A stretch of DNA of 64,000 bases from Polaromonas sp. JS666. GTDB taxonomy: Bacteria > Pseudomonadota > Gammaproteobacteria > Burkholderiales > Burkholderiaceae_C. The stretch is taken from assembly GCF_000013865.1 (NCBI RefSeq), contig NC_007948.1, forward strand, positions 4,517,001 to 4,581,000, given 5' to 3'. This document shows, piece by piece, positions 37,364-45,875 of the stretch (positions within the stretch are counted from its first letter, which is position 1; every line of letters begins with the position of its first letter). The translations under genes and the position numbers were made by a program. The notes under the pieces were generated by a model that worked only from the letters and a program-made list of their open reading frames with translations, was not told the DNA's origin and ran no database searches.

Positions 37364-38272
37364 ATGAAATTTGAAAAAACACCCGGTTGGCTGGATTGGT
37401 ACGCCGGCCCCAGCCAACCGCAATTCAAGCTGCCACCCGGTAGCGTCGATGCGCACTGCCACGTCTTCGGGCCGGGCGCGCAGTTCCCCTTCGCACCCGA
37501 GCGCAAGTACACGCCATGCGACGCCAGCAAACAGCAGCTGTTCGCCTTGCGGGACCACCTTGGCTTCGACAAGAACGTGATCGTGCAGGCGACGTGCCAC
37601 GGCGCCGACAACAGCGCACTGCTGGACGCGCTGGCGCATTCCGCAGGCCGCGCGCGCGGCGTGGTGACGGTCAAGCGCAGTGTCACCGACGATGAGCTGC
37701 ATGCGATGAACGCGGCCGGTGTGCGTGGCGTGCGCTTCAACTTCGTCAAGCGTCTGGTCGATTTCACGCCCAAGGATGAGCTGAAGGAAATTGCCGAGCA
37801 AATCGCGCCGCTGGGCTGGCATGTGGTGATTTACTTCGAAGCGGTCGATCTGCCGGAGCTGTGGGACTTCTTCACTGCGCTGCCGACGACTGTGGTCGTG
37901 GACCACATGGGCCGGCCGGATGTGAGCAAACCCATCGATGGCCCGGAGTTCGCGCTGTTCGTGAGATTCATGCGCGAGCACCCGAACGTCTGGTCGAAGG
38001 TGAGCTGCCCGGAGCGACTCAGCGTCGCCGGCCCCCCGGCACGCCATGGCGAGCGGGACGCCTATCGCGACGTCGTGCCATTCGCACGGCGCATCGTCGA
38101 GACTTTTCCCGATCGCGTCCTTTGGGGTACCGACTGGCCGCATCCCAATTTGAAGGACCACATGCCCGACGACGGGCTGCTGGTCGACTTCATCCCGCAC
38201 ATCGCGACGACCGCAGAGCTGCAGCGCAAGCTGCTGGTGGACAACCCGACGCGCCTGTACTGGGGAAATTGA
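37364..38272 (+). CDS. ligI: 2-Pyrone-4,6-dicarboxylate lactonase
   Basis: 302 residues, amidohydrolase fold, metal-independent in characterised LigI. It opens the 2-pyrone-4,6-dicarboxylate ring to 4-oxalomesaconate. SVDAHCHVFGPGAQFPFAP gives the H-x-H, and VLWGTDWPHPNLKDHMPDD carries the catalytic Asp (of TDWPH). Third gene of ligJ-ligK-ligI. No ring-cleavage dioxygenase (LigAB or GalA) or CHMS dehydrogenase (LigC) lies in the window. The upstream steps must be encoded elsewhere, or the cell imports the pyrone itself. Confidence 0.92.
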   Translation: MKFEKTPGWLDWYAGPSQPQFKLPPGSVDAHCHVFGPGAQFPFAPERKYTPCDASKQQLFALRDHLGFDKNVIVQATCHGADNSALLDALAHSAGRARGVVTVKRSVTDDELHAMNAAGVRGVRFNFVKRLVDFTPKDELKEIAEQIAPLGWHVVIYFEAVDLPELWDFFTALPTTVVVDHMGRPDVSKPIDGPEFALFVRFMREHPNVWSKVSCPERLSVAGPPARHGERDAYRDVVPFARRIVETFPDRVLWGTDWPHPNLKDHMPDDGLLVDFIPHIATTAELQRKLLVDNPTRLYWGN

Positions 38273-38336
38273 TACGCCGTTCCTGATCTTCGCGGGCATG
38301 CATTCATATCCAGTCACTTTTTTACACAACATCTCC

Positions 38337-39332
38337 ATGACCATCAACCCCCATCGACGTAGCGCCGTTGCCCGCATTGCCGCGGGACTACTGGCCATCC
38401 CGGGCTTCCAGGTCCTCGCGCAGGCATTCCCGGCCAAGCCCATTCGAATCATCGTCCCGTTCACGCCCGGCGGCTCGAGCGACGTCCTGGCGCGTGCTAT
38501 CGGTGTGGAGCTTGGGCGGCTCCTCAATCAAGCCGTCGTGGTGGAGAACGTGCCGGGCGCGGGCGGCTCGCTCGGCGCAGAAAAGGCCGCGCGATCAACC
38601 GCCGACGGCTACACACTGCTCATGGGGCATATCGGCACGCTGGCGATCAACCCCTCGCTGTATCCCAAGCTGGGGTACGACCCGGTGCGGAGCTTCGCGC
38701 CCGTGGCCTGGATTGCGCGCGTGCCGAATCTGCTGGTGGTGCATGACTCTCTGCCGGCGCGCAGCCTGAAAGAATTGGTTGCGCTGGCGAAGACCAGGCC
38801 CGGGCAGCTTGCCTATGGCTCCGGCGGCAATGGCAGTGCGGCGCACACCACGATGGAGTACTTCAAGATGCAGACGGGCACCTCCTTCCTGCACATCCCC
38901 TATCGTGGCACCGCACCTTCCGTGACCGACTTGCTGGCGGGGCAGGTGCAAATGCTCTTCACCGGCGTCCCGGCGCTTCTGCCGCACATCAAGGCCGGCA
39001 AGATCCGCGCGCTGGCCGTCTCCAGTTCGAAGCGCCTGGCGCTGTTGCCTGACGTGCCGACCGTTGCCGAGAGCGGCGTGGCAGGAACGAAGGGCTTCGA
39101 GGCCGACCAATGGTACGGGCTCGTGGCGCCAGCAGGCACGCCCCCGGACATCGTGGCGCTACTCAACCAGAGCGTCAACAAGGCGCTGGCGAGCGAAGAG
39201 GTTCGGACACGCCTGGCCGCCGAAGGCGCTGAAGCAACACCTCCCTCGCCACAGGTCTTCAGCCAACTGATCGGCAAAGAGATTCCGCGCTGGGAGAAGG
39301 TGATCAAAAGCGCCCAGATCAAGCTCGACTGA
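38337..39332 (+). CDS. Bug/TctC-family binding protein of the lig operon
   Basis: 331 residues from ATG 38337. RRSAVARIAAGLLAIPGFQV is the export signal. The mature start reads AFPAKPIRIIVPFTPGGSSD, with VENVPGAGGSLGAEKAARS and YGSGGNGSAAHTTMEYFKM as ligand loops. It follows ligI by 64 bases in the same direction, so uptake of the pathway substrate (pyrone dicarboxylate, gallate or protocatechuate) is likely (inference). Third intact Bug gene within 9 kb. Confidence 0.9.
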   Translation: MTINPHRRSAVARIAAGLLAIPGFQVLAQAFPAKPIRIIVPFTPGGSSDVLARAIGVELGRLLNQAVVVENVPGAGGSLGAEKAARSTADGYTLLMGHIGTLAINPSLYPKLGYDPVRSFAPVAWIARVPNLLVVHDSLPARSLKELVALAKTRPGQLAYGSGGNGSAAHTTMEYFKMQTGTSFLHIPYRGTAPSVTDLLAGQVQMLFTGVPALLPHIKAGKIRALAVSSSKRLALLPDVPTVAESGVAGTKGFEADQWYGLVAPAGTPPDIVALLNQSVNKALASEEVRTRLAAEGAEATPPSPQVFSQLIGKEIPRWEKVIKSAQIKLD

Positions 39333-39354
39333 TTTCAAAAAGAGAGTGCAACCG

Positions 39355-40176
39355 ATGAGGAAACTGCTCCGTGTACTTCTTGCCTGTCTCGCGGCGCCGC
39401 TCTTGCACTGCGCGTGGGCGCAACCGGCAACGGGCAAGACCGAGGTGCTGTGGCTGGGGCAATCCGCCTTTCGCATCAGCACACCGGGCGGCAAGGTCAT
39501 CGTCACCGACCCCTGGCTGAAACTGAACCCGCTGACGCCCGCCGAGTACAAGAACCTGCAGGCCTTGGGCAAGGTCGACGTCATCCTCGTGACGCACGGC
39601 CACTGGGACCATTTTGCCGACGCGCCGGAGCTCGCCTTACTCAATCAGGTTCCGATGCATGCACCGGGCGACATGAACCAGACCGTGGGTCTTCTGGGCA
39701 TTCTTCCGCCCAACCTGGTGCCGCGTTTCAACAAGAGCGGCACCATCACGCCGGCGCCAGGCATCAAGGTAACGGCAGTCAAGGCAGAGCACTCCTCCGT
39801 CATTGTCTGGAAAAATCCTTCCACGGGTAAAGACGAATCACACCCTGGCGGAGAACCGGTCGGTTTTATCATTGAGCTGGAGAACGGGTTTCGCATCTAC
39901 CACATGGGTGACACTGGCCTTTTCAGCGACATGCGTTTCATCGCCGAGTATTACAAACCGGACCTCGTACTGATGCCGATCGGCGGCCACTTCACCATGG
40001 GCCCCGCCGACGCCGCCTACGCCACCCGCGAATGGCTCAAGCCCAAGACCGTGATTCCAATGCACTATGGCGCCAATCCGCTGGGCCGGGGAACACCGAC
40101 GGAATACATGCGCGCACTGGGCGATTCCGGAACGCGCGTGCTTCCACTCAAGCCTGGCGAAAAGGCGGAGTTCTGA
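39355..40176 (+). CDS. Exported metallo-beta-lactamase-fold hydrolase (UPF0173-like)
   Basis: 273 residues. Signal peptide LLRVLLACLAAPLLHCAWA-Q; ATG 39355 chosen (GTG nine bases earlier is possible). The metal site HxHxDH is VTHGHWDHFADAPEL. GDTGLFSDM and VIPMHYGANP supply the remaining ligands. The domain resembles UPF0173 hydrolases, which are normally cytoplasmic, so the export signal is unusual. It is the last gene of the lig/Bug string; a lactone or ester of the pathway is a possible substrate, unproven. Confidence 0.82.
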   Translation: MRKLLRVLLACLAAPLLHCAWAQPATGKTEVLWLGQSAFRISTPGGKVIVTDPWLKLNPLTPAEYKNLQALGKVDVILVTHGHWDHFADAPELALLNQVPMHAPGDMNQTVGLLGILPPNLVPRFNKSGTITPAPGIKVTAVKAEHSSVIVWKNPSTGKDESHPGGEPVGFIIELENGFRIYHMGDTGLFSDMRFIAEYYKPDLVLMPIGGHFTMGPADAAYATREWLKPKTVIPMHYGANPLGRGTPTEYMRALGDSGTRVLPLKPGEKAEF

Positions 40177-41012
40177 AGCACTCCGCTGCAAGCAGTCTTT
40201 CAAAGCTTTCCGTGTTGTCGTCAACCAATTAATGCCTGCTTTTGCTGATTTCCGGCTGCGGAAAAAACCGACACATCCAGCGGACCGCCGGTTTGAAAGG
40301 CGCATGTCCCAGTGCGGGACATTCAGGAGTTCAGCGGGTACGCCGCGTCCTGAATGGCAGAACGTCGGCGCCGCGCCTCAGGCTGTCCGGGTAGTCCGCC
40401 CACGCCTGCGCCATGTGACGGCGCTCGGCCTGGAACTCTGTGCGGCTGGACACATCGCACCCGGTTAGCATCCGCAAGCTCCGCTGTTCACATGTTGCTG
40501 TTGCAAGTCAATTGCCGACAAATGCCTATACATTGCAACATACTCAAGCGATGAAGCTGCCTTCCGATCCGACCTGCGAGCAAGCCACTCTAGCACTTCG
40601 ACACAGAGGTATCGGAACACAATGAAGGCGATGGATTCGGGCCCAGGCCTAGGCGCAAACCGCAGACATAGCCGTAGCTATGGCGAGGATTTGCAACGAC
40701 GGCATGGGGTCGAAGGCGCGCTTTCATGTTTCGATATTTCTGGGTCGGAGTACTAGCGCTGGCCAGGCAGCGCCCGCCTGAAACAGCGCGCAGACACAGC
40801 AAAGCCGGACTTCAACCTGACGTTCACGCATTAGGGTCTGGCGCGGCTGCTGTGCCGGCTGCCCATCTCCGCCCACGCCCAGCTTCCTGCTCAAGCGCGC
40901 GCTGCTGTTTTCGCTCTGGCAGGTGACGACGATGAAATCGAGGACGTCACGTCCTTTCCGGGAACGCTGAGCGACGGCAGGCGGCGCCCGTCAGATCACC
41001 CCATCCACGGCG
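40177..41012. other. Long intergenic region with a repeat copy
   Basis: About 840 bases without a credible gene. It contains the dispersed-repeat copy at 40609-40647. Beyond it is a short palindrome, ATAGC-CGTA-GCTAT (40666-40679). Several short frames on both strands read as low-complexity protein with no ribosome site. I read it as non-coding and possibly a scar. Confidence 0.5.
40609..40647 (-). repeat. Dispersed repeat, copy B
   Basis: The minus strand begins CCTGGGCCCGAATCCATC. It matches 521-559 at 33 of 39 positions by eye. The similarity weakens on both sides, though a GCGCC just upstream is also shared. Confidence 0.6.
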
Positions 41013-43322
41013 CTACGGGCGGGGTCCCCGTTCTTCTTCAGCCCGCCGGCGTTGCTCCTCAGCTCTTTTCGCCTCGCTCGCCGCCTCTCGCCTGTCGGCT
41101 GCCCTGCCCACTTCGGGACGTTGCCGCCGGCCAGGCGTATCCCCAACAGCGGCTGGTTGTGACGGGGGCGCAGCGACCGGGCCGCTCGCCCGAGGGGCTG
41201 GCGGGACGGGCACGGGCTCGGGTTTCAGTTCTGCGGGCCTTTGTACGGGCGCGGGCACATTGCGAGGCGCGATCGCAGGCGGTCGCGAGGGCCTTGCTTC
41301 TTCCGCGGGCTTGGTGGCGTCAGGGACTGGTGCTACAGGGACTGGTGCTGCAGGCGCGGCCGCCGGCGGGGATCCAGGCCGGGGCACTTCGGGTCGCTGT
41401 GGGAATCCGGGCTGGCGCGCGCGCTCCTCTTGCGCCGACGGGCCTGCGGGCACATTGCGGGGCCCGATCGCAGGCGGACGCGAGGGCTTTGCTTCTTCCG
41501 CGGGCTTGGTGGCGTCAGGGACTGGTGCTGCGGGGACTGGTGCTGCAGGCGCGGCGGCCGGCGGGGATCCAGGCCGGGGCAGTTCGGGTCGCGGTGGGGA
41601 TCCGGGCTGGCGCGACCGCTCCTCTTGCGCCGACGGCTTGCGCTCGGCACTGCCGGCTCCGGGTGGCACAGACGGCACTGGCGTTCCCGGCATGGGCGCT
41701 TGAGCCGCACCCGGCCGCGTTCTCTCTGGCGCGGCGGCACCAGGCGCCCTGGGCGTGGGCGGAGGCGGAGGCGGCAACGCTGCTGACTGGGGCGGCGTCA
41801 CAATCGTTACCGTAGTTGCCGGGGGCGCCGCGGCGGGTCTCAGGGCACTCACGGCTGCCGCGTCAAGCGGCTTCCCGGGATTGGCCGCGAGGGCACTCTG
41901 CCGGCTTGCAAACGACGGTGGTGCCGGCGGCGGGGCGGTCTTGGCCACCACGGGTCGAGCTGTCGCCGGCTCCGGTGGCTTCGCACTGGGCGCAGCCGCG
42001 CCCAGGACACTGGTGCGCACAGGCGCCAGCGGCGCAACCGCCATCACAGGCGAAGTGGCCACCATGTCCTGCGTCACACGCACCGCCTCGCGCGCGACTG
42101 GCCTGGATTGCACGAAGGCCGTGGTGGGAACGGCCACCACGGCTCCGGGCACCTGCTGGTTGACGTAGACCACGTTGGTCACGTTGGTGTTGTTGTACAC
42201 ATTCGTGATGTTCGTCGTGTTGATGATGGTGTTGCTGGTGTTGACGCTGGTGAAATACTCGCGGCTGACCGGATAGGATGGCCGGTAGACGTCGCGCGGC
42301 CCGAGCGGAAACCACGCAACCGCGCCCCCGCCGCCAAGGTTGAGCGAGATGCTGAAGTTGCTGCCGCCGACAAAGACTACCAGTGCCGGCGCGTAGACAG
42401 GCCGGGCCGCGACCGGCCCGGGCACCCAGGCCCATGCACCGCCGATGTTGGCCCAGCGGCCGTAGTGCGACGGCGCGAATCCCCAGGGTGCGTCATCCAC
42501 CCAGGTCCAGCCCCAGGGTTCGACCCAGGCCCAGTGCCCGTCGCGATAAGGTGCCCAACCGACGGCGACACGCGCGGGTGTCCACACGTGACCGTAGCCC
42601 GCCACCTCCCGCCACGTTCCATATTCATCCAGGTCCTCGTAGCCGATCAGGTCGCGCGAAACGTAGCGCGCGGATGCCGAGTTCTCCCAGCGCAGGTCAC
42701 GCGCGCTGGACCAGCGGTCGAAGTCATCGGCAGGAGCCAGCGCGAAACTGTCGTAGTCGCGCAGGCCGGTGCCGAAAAACTCAAAGCCCTGGCCGGCCCT
42801 GATGACAAAGGCCCGCCCCTCGCCGTAAACCTCGGCCTGGCCGGCCCGGACCATCACGACGGTCGAATCACCGTTGGGATCGACGTGAATGCGATAGCTG
42901 CCGGGGCTGCGGATGGAATAGGCGAGATTCGGAGTGTTTATTTCGAAGGCGTGATTGCGGTCGAATCGCCAGATGCGGATGTTCAGGGTGCCCTGCGTCA
43001 ACTGGACTTGCGCAATGCGGTCATCGACGTTCAGCAAGGTCACGCTGGTGTGGGAGCCCATGCGGATCGCGGCGCCGCCCAGTTGCAGTTCGCTGCGCGA
43101 ACCGGCATCGGCCCACAACCTGTCGCCCGTGATCAACGGCCGATTGACGGTCGCTCGGACCCAGTCGTTTTCGCCACCGGGCGAAAAGCTCACGGCGCCA
43201 CTGACATAGGCCAGCCGCGCCACACGCGATGGCGGGTCGGCATACGCCCATCCACTCAGCGCGAAGGCGCAGAGGCCCAGAAAAAAAATTCCGAAGAGTT
43301 TGCGCAGCGATGGCCTGTCCAT
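41013..43322 (-). CDS. FecR/DUF6600-type exported protein with Pro-rich repeats
   Basis: 769 residues. Signal peptide FFLGLCAFALSGWAYA-D. A FecR-like beta domain covers about residues 30-190 (VSGAVSFSPGGENDWVRATV, MGSHTSVTLLNVD). A Trp/Tyr-rich DUF6600 segment follows (YGTWREVAGYGHVWTPARVA, then WVEPWGWTWVDDAPWGFAPS). Next is an Asn/Thr run (NTIINTTNITNVYNNTNVTN) and a 350-residue Pro/Ala-rich tail. The tail holds two ~65-residue near-copies, each with QEER(S/A)RQPG and DATKPAEEA. Such proteins are envelope-exposed with unknown function. The tail ends in a Glu/Arg-rich stretch (EAKRAEEQRRRAEEERG). Confidence 0.85.
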   Translation of the reverse strand: MDRPSLRKLFGIFFLGLCAFALSGWAYADPPSRVARLAYVSGAVSFSPGGENDWVRATVNRPLITGDRLWADAGSRSELQLGGAAIRMGSHTSVTLLNVDDRIAQVQLTQGTLNIRIWRFDRNHAFEINTPNLAYSIRSPGSYRIHVDPNGDSTVVMVRAGQAEVYGEGRAFVIRAGQGFEFFGTGLRDYDSFALAPADDFDRWSSARDLRWENSASARYVSRDLIGYEDLDEYGTWREVAGYGHVWTPARVAVGWAPYRDGHWAWVEPWGWTWVDDAPWGFAPSHYGRWANIGGAWAWVPGPVAARPVYAPALVVFVGGSNFSISLNLGGGGAVAWFPLGPRDVYRPSYPVSREYFTSVNTSNTIINTTNITNVYNNTNVTNVVYVNQQVPGAVVAVPTTAFVQSRPVAREAVRVTQDMVATSPVMAVAPLAPVRTSVLGAAAPSAKPPEPATARPVVAKTAPPPAPPSFASRQSALAANPGKPLDAAAVSALRPAAAPPATTVTIVTPPQSAALPPPPPPTPRAPGAAAPERTRPGAAQAPMPGTPVPSVPPGAGSAERKPSAQEERSRQPGSPPRPELPRPGSPPAAAPAAPVPAAPVPDATKPAEEAKPSRPPAIGPRNVPAGPSAQEERARQPGFPQRPEVPRPGSPPAAAPAAPVPVAPVPDATKPAEEARPSRPPAIAPRNVPAPVQRPAELKPEPVPVPPAPRASGPVAAPPSQPAAVGDTPGRRQRPEVGRAADRREAASEAKRAEEQRRRAEEERGPRP
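41246..41638. repeat. Tandem repeat, two ~195-bp units
   Basis: Two adjacent near-identical units inside the DUF6600 gene, together encoding 2 x ~65 residues. The unit consensus runs from PSAQEER to PRNVPA. They differ by a handful of substitutions, so the duplication is fairly recent or kept similar by conversion. Copy number may vary between strains. Confidence 0.8.
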
Positions 43323-44082
43323 GATGAATCCCTGTTGGAGGCTTTGCGTTCGACTGAAATGCGCCCTGCGATCGCGGTAGCACTGAGGAAGTGTCCTTGG
43401 TTGGACCAGGGCCTGTTCACATAATGCGAAGTCAATGCTGCTGAGGTAGATGGTGAGGGTCTCACGGCCGGGCCACTGTAGGACGGTGCCGGATTATGGG
43501 GAAGGCCTTGGAGCCAATCCAGCGGTTGTAGTTGGAGAGTTCGGTGCAACCGCTGGCCGGCAGGAATCTCAGCCGGCTGGGCCAAAGCCGTGCCCGTCAG
43601 TCCCAGTCGCGGCCGCGCGATTGGGGGGATTGGTACTGATCCCAATCATGGTGGCTCCTCCAGTGCCGATGACGCCATTCAGCCCGTCTGCGGGCGCGCT
43701 CATCTTCGTAGCCGTACTCGTAGGCTGGCGTACAAGCCGGACCCGGGTACTGGTGATCTGGCTCATTCGCAAACGCTGCCAGGACACAAAAATCGAGCAA
43801 TGACGGAACACTATGTTCGTAGCCATACACCAGACCTCGAGAACATATTTTGGCGGCGCTTTCTAGTCATGGATGCTACGCCGGGAATCTATCCCGGCGC
43901 AGTTCCGGTCAGTTTGGTGCACGCAGGGCAAGGCGTTTCTGCCTGAAGTCGTGCCGACTCCTGGAATTTGCGCTGCTTCAGTTAAGGACGGCGCGGAAAA
44001 GTTGACTCAAAAAACCCGCTGCCCCTGGCAAGTGCTGACACCGACGTGGGGGCTGCGTGCTCGCAGATGCGCTCGACCCATG
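43323..44082. other. Mosaic intergenic region
   Basis: About 760 bases. It includes a 5'-truncated integrase tail on the plus strand (43758-43850). On the minus strand, a 77-codon frame at 43597-43830 ends in an Arg/His-rich stretch (RRAEWRHRHWRSHHDWDQY). That frame resembles the tail of small exported proteins but has no signal peptide or ribosome site. I do not call it a gene. Confidence 0.45.
43758..43850 (+). pseudogene. Tyrosine recombinase (integrase) C-terminal remnant
   Basis: The plus frame reads LAHSQTLPGHKNRAMTEHYV, then RSHTPDLENIF. The L-x-GH-x-x-x-x-M-T-x-x-Y-V-R pattern is the box II end of phage-type integrases, with the HxxR-region His and the catalytic Tyr of HYV. The remaining ~300 residues are absent. 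It lies 1.1 kb from the 3' end of the tRNA-Gly gene, the usual side for integrase genes, so a lost tRNA-associated element is likely (inference). Confidence 0.6.
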
Positions 44083-44580
44083 CTAATTGCGGTACGGATC
44101 GTCCGGGAGGCGGTCGTAGCGGTTGCGAACGCCGTCACCGTCACGATCGCGGTCGTCCTGGTTCATGATGCCGTCGCGGTCGAGATCACCGTAAGGGCCG
44201 TAAAGGCGTGCATGGCGCCGCTGGTTGCGCGGGCTATCCGGATCGTAGACGTTGGCGATGCCATCGCGGTCGTGGTCGCCGTAAGGGCCGCGGCGTTCCC
44301 AGTTCTGCCTGTCATAGCGCCCATAGTGGCCCGGCGCGGGCGTGTAGACCGGCTGGGGCTCCACGTACACGGGGCGAGGTGCCGCGTAAACAGCCCGGGG
44401 CTGGACGTAGACCGGCTGGGGCTGCACATACACAGGCGCCGGCTGCACGTAGACTCCCGGTGACTGCACGCCGACAGAAAAATACACGTCGCTACGGGCG
44501 TGCGCCGCAGAAGCCGCCGCGAAAGCGCCCAGTGCGACCGCAACTGCTGCGAGCGATTTGGTGGAAATGAGAGGTTTCAT
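44083..44580 (-). CDS. Exported protein with VYVQP repeats and Asp-rich calcium-type repeats
   Basis: 165 residues from ATG 44580 (AAGGAG upstream). Signal peptide SLAAVAVALGAFAAASAAHA. Residues ~35-80 are a run of V-Y-x-x-P repeats (PAPVYVQPQPVYVQP and similar). The C-terminal half contains DHDRDGIANVYD, DLDRDGIMNQDDRDRDGDGV, i.e. thrombospondin-3/calcium-binding-like D-x-D-x-D-G loops. Likely an envelope or surface protein binding divalent metal. Relatives are annotated as hypothetical. No operon partner. Confidence 0.8.
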   Translation of the reverse strand: MKPLISTKSLAAVAVALGAFAAASAAHARSDVYFSVGVQSPGVYVQPAPVYVQPQPVYVQPRAVYAAPRPVYVEPQPVYTPAPGHYGRYDRQNWERRGPYGDHDRDGIANVYDPDSPRNQRRHARLYGPYGDLDRDGIMNQDDRDRDGDGVRNRYDRLPDDPYRN

Positions 44581-44987
44581 GAAAGCTCCTTGGGTTGGCA
44601 TGGATCACATCTTGCGCGTCCGTGTATGAACGCAAGCTGAACCGATTCAAGAAAGATTCTGAGCAGGCTGGCAGTCAAGCGGCCGGCAGGACAATGTCCA
44701 CCTGCGCCCCACCCTGCTAGTTTTGAAAGCAGGGAGAAATTAGGAGTGATATCCGATCGGTGTTCCTGGCGGCTATGTGGTCAATAACAACGAAGTGGCT
44801 TGCGAAGCTGCGTGCGCCGGTATTGGTTTGGTCCAATTGCCGGGCTATATCGCAGTACCCGAGATTCGCCGCGGACGGTTTTCAATGACGTGCCGCCTGA
44901 TGCGATTGCGCCTGTGTGAATTCGCGGTGAACTCGCCAAGTTCAGAGCCTATCGCAATGGACAGATCTACAGGCAATTTGGAAAATA
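44581..44987. other. Intergenic region with a LysR remnant
   Basis: About 400 bases between the exported Asp-rich protein and the tRNA. Its only recognisable content is the LysR fragment at 44762-44870. Confidence 0.5.
44762..44870 (+). pseudogene. LysR effector-domain remnant
   Basis: VPGGYVVNNNEVACEAACAG, then IGLVQLPGYIAVPEI is the standard C-terminal part of a LysR effector domain (N-x-x-E-A-x-x-x-A-A-x-x-G-x-G-L-x-Q-L-P). Both ends are missing: no helix-turn-helix upstream, and after VPEI the sequence loses family resemblance. It is a second LysR remnant in the window, unrelated in position to the one at 28.8 kb. Confidence 0.72.
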
Positions 44988-45063
44988 TGGAGCGGGAAAA
45001 GAGTCTCGAACTCTCGACCTCAACCTTGGCAAGGTTGCGCTCTACCAACTGAGCTATTCCCGC
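44988..45063 (-). tRNA. tRNA-Gly (GCC)
   Basis: 76 nt. The 5' end is GCGGGAA and the 3' end TTCCCGC-T-CCA, pairing perfectly, with the CCA encoded. D-arm AGCTCAGTTGGTAGAGC, anticodon loop CTTGCCAAG with GCC, and T-loop GTTCGAGAC are all present. It reads on the minus strand, so its 3' end faces the integrase remnant on its left. That side is where elements using tRNA 3' ends insert. Confidence 0.96.
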
Positions 45064-45230
45064 GCATGACCGCTGCTGCGATCAAAGAAAAACCCATCTG
45101 CCGGGCAAACCATATTTTCGACATCATTCTAGCCATAAGTCCGCACAAATCAGGCGACTCACGTCGGTTACATGGCTAAAAAATGGACCAAAGACAGGCT
45201 TGAGAAGGTCCGGGCCTTAGCTGCATATGC

Positions 45231-45273
45231 ATAAGTTTGCACAATCGCGAGTTTTTGAACAATAAGTTTGCAC
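45231..45273 (+). repeat. Two 12-bp direct repeats
   Basis: ATAAGTTTGCAC at 45231-45242 and 45262-45273, 31 bases apart (three helical turns). Both are flanked by AT. This could be a binding site pair or the end of a lost mobile element. Confidence 0.5.
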
Positions 45274-45453
45274 TATCTCATGGGCAAAAAAAATACGCTC
45301 AAAGCCGCGAGAGGCAAGCGCAGCGCGAAGACTATCCAAGCAGCCCGCCCGTGCGGCCAGTGCTGAATTCGGCCCGTCCCCCAATGCGGCACTAAGTTTT
45401 TTCTCAGGTCACTCTTCGACTATGAAATTGATCTGGACAATTCAAAAAGAGCG

Positions 45454-45732
45454 GTGTCTACTGAAGTTAGCGCAATGGTGAGCGCAAAAATGCTGCAGAG
45501 CGAAAGACAAGGCAGCCCATCATCGTTTCGTTGGTATCTGGAAATCCCCAAAGGCGTTTCAGCAATGTTGCATCCGATAAAACCCAAAATCTATCTTGCT
45601 TCCCAAGAAGATAGCTTGCCTCATGTCGCTCCGACTTCTTCAGTCAAGCGCTCGGTGCTCGCCATGAGCATGCGCTTCACCTATCACGCCAATCCGCCCT
45701 CATTTGCGCAGAATGGTCCGGCGCGGAATTAG
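45454..45732 (+). CDS. Doubtful small open frame
   Basis: 92 codons from GTG 45454. It has no ribosome site, no signal peptide and no recognised domain. The content (SFRWYLEIPKGVSAMLHPIK) looks protein-like only in part. It may be a remnant. Listed because no other feature explains this stretch. Confidence 0.2.
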   Translation: MSTEVSAMVSAKMLQSERQGSPSSFRWYLEIPKGVSAMLHPIKPKIYLASQEDSLPHVAPTSSVKRSVLAMSMRFTYHANPPSFAQNGPARN

Positions 45733-45844
45733 ATCCAGCATCATGAATTCCCAGTCTGTCCAAACCTGCAAAGCCAGCTTCCTCTTTAAATCAGAGGGGT
45801 TCGGGCATATAGAGCTTGCGGATGACTAGTTAAGGCAAGTGGCT

Positions 45845-45873
45845 CGGACTCCTCCCCCATCAGCAGGAGTCCG
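45845..45873 (+). promoter_or_regulatory. Hairpin that buries the ribosome site of the AAA+ gene
   Basis: CGGACTCCT (45845-45853) pairs perfectly with AGGAGTCCG (45865-45873). The AGGAG of the 3' arm is the Shine-Dalgarno of the ATG at 45876, six bases away. The stem would block initiation until melted or remodelled, i.e. a candidate translational switch or thermosensor. Confidence 0.6.
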
Positions 45874-45875
45874 AA

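Larger units (their letters stand above)
45064..45844. other. Gene-poor AT-rich region beyond the tRNA
   Basis: About 780 bases. It contains two direct copies of ATAAGTTTGCAC (45231 and 45262). There is a 20-codon frame opening MAKKWTKDRLEKVRALAAYA (45172-45234) and one opening MGKKNTLKAARGKRS (45280-45366), both too short to name. There is also a weak 92-codon frame listed below. The base composition is lower in GC than the genome around it. Confidence 0.5.

Noticed and set aside
43597-43830. 77-codon minus-strand frame ending in an Arg/His-rich tail
   Set aside because: No signal peptide or ribosome site, and the opposite strand carries the integrase remnant; left as intergenic.
44988-45063. 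Possible duplicate of the tRNA 3' end elsewhere as an att site
   Set aside because: I looked for a second copy of the T-arm/acceptor sequence to the left and did not see one; a proper search would be needed.
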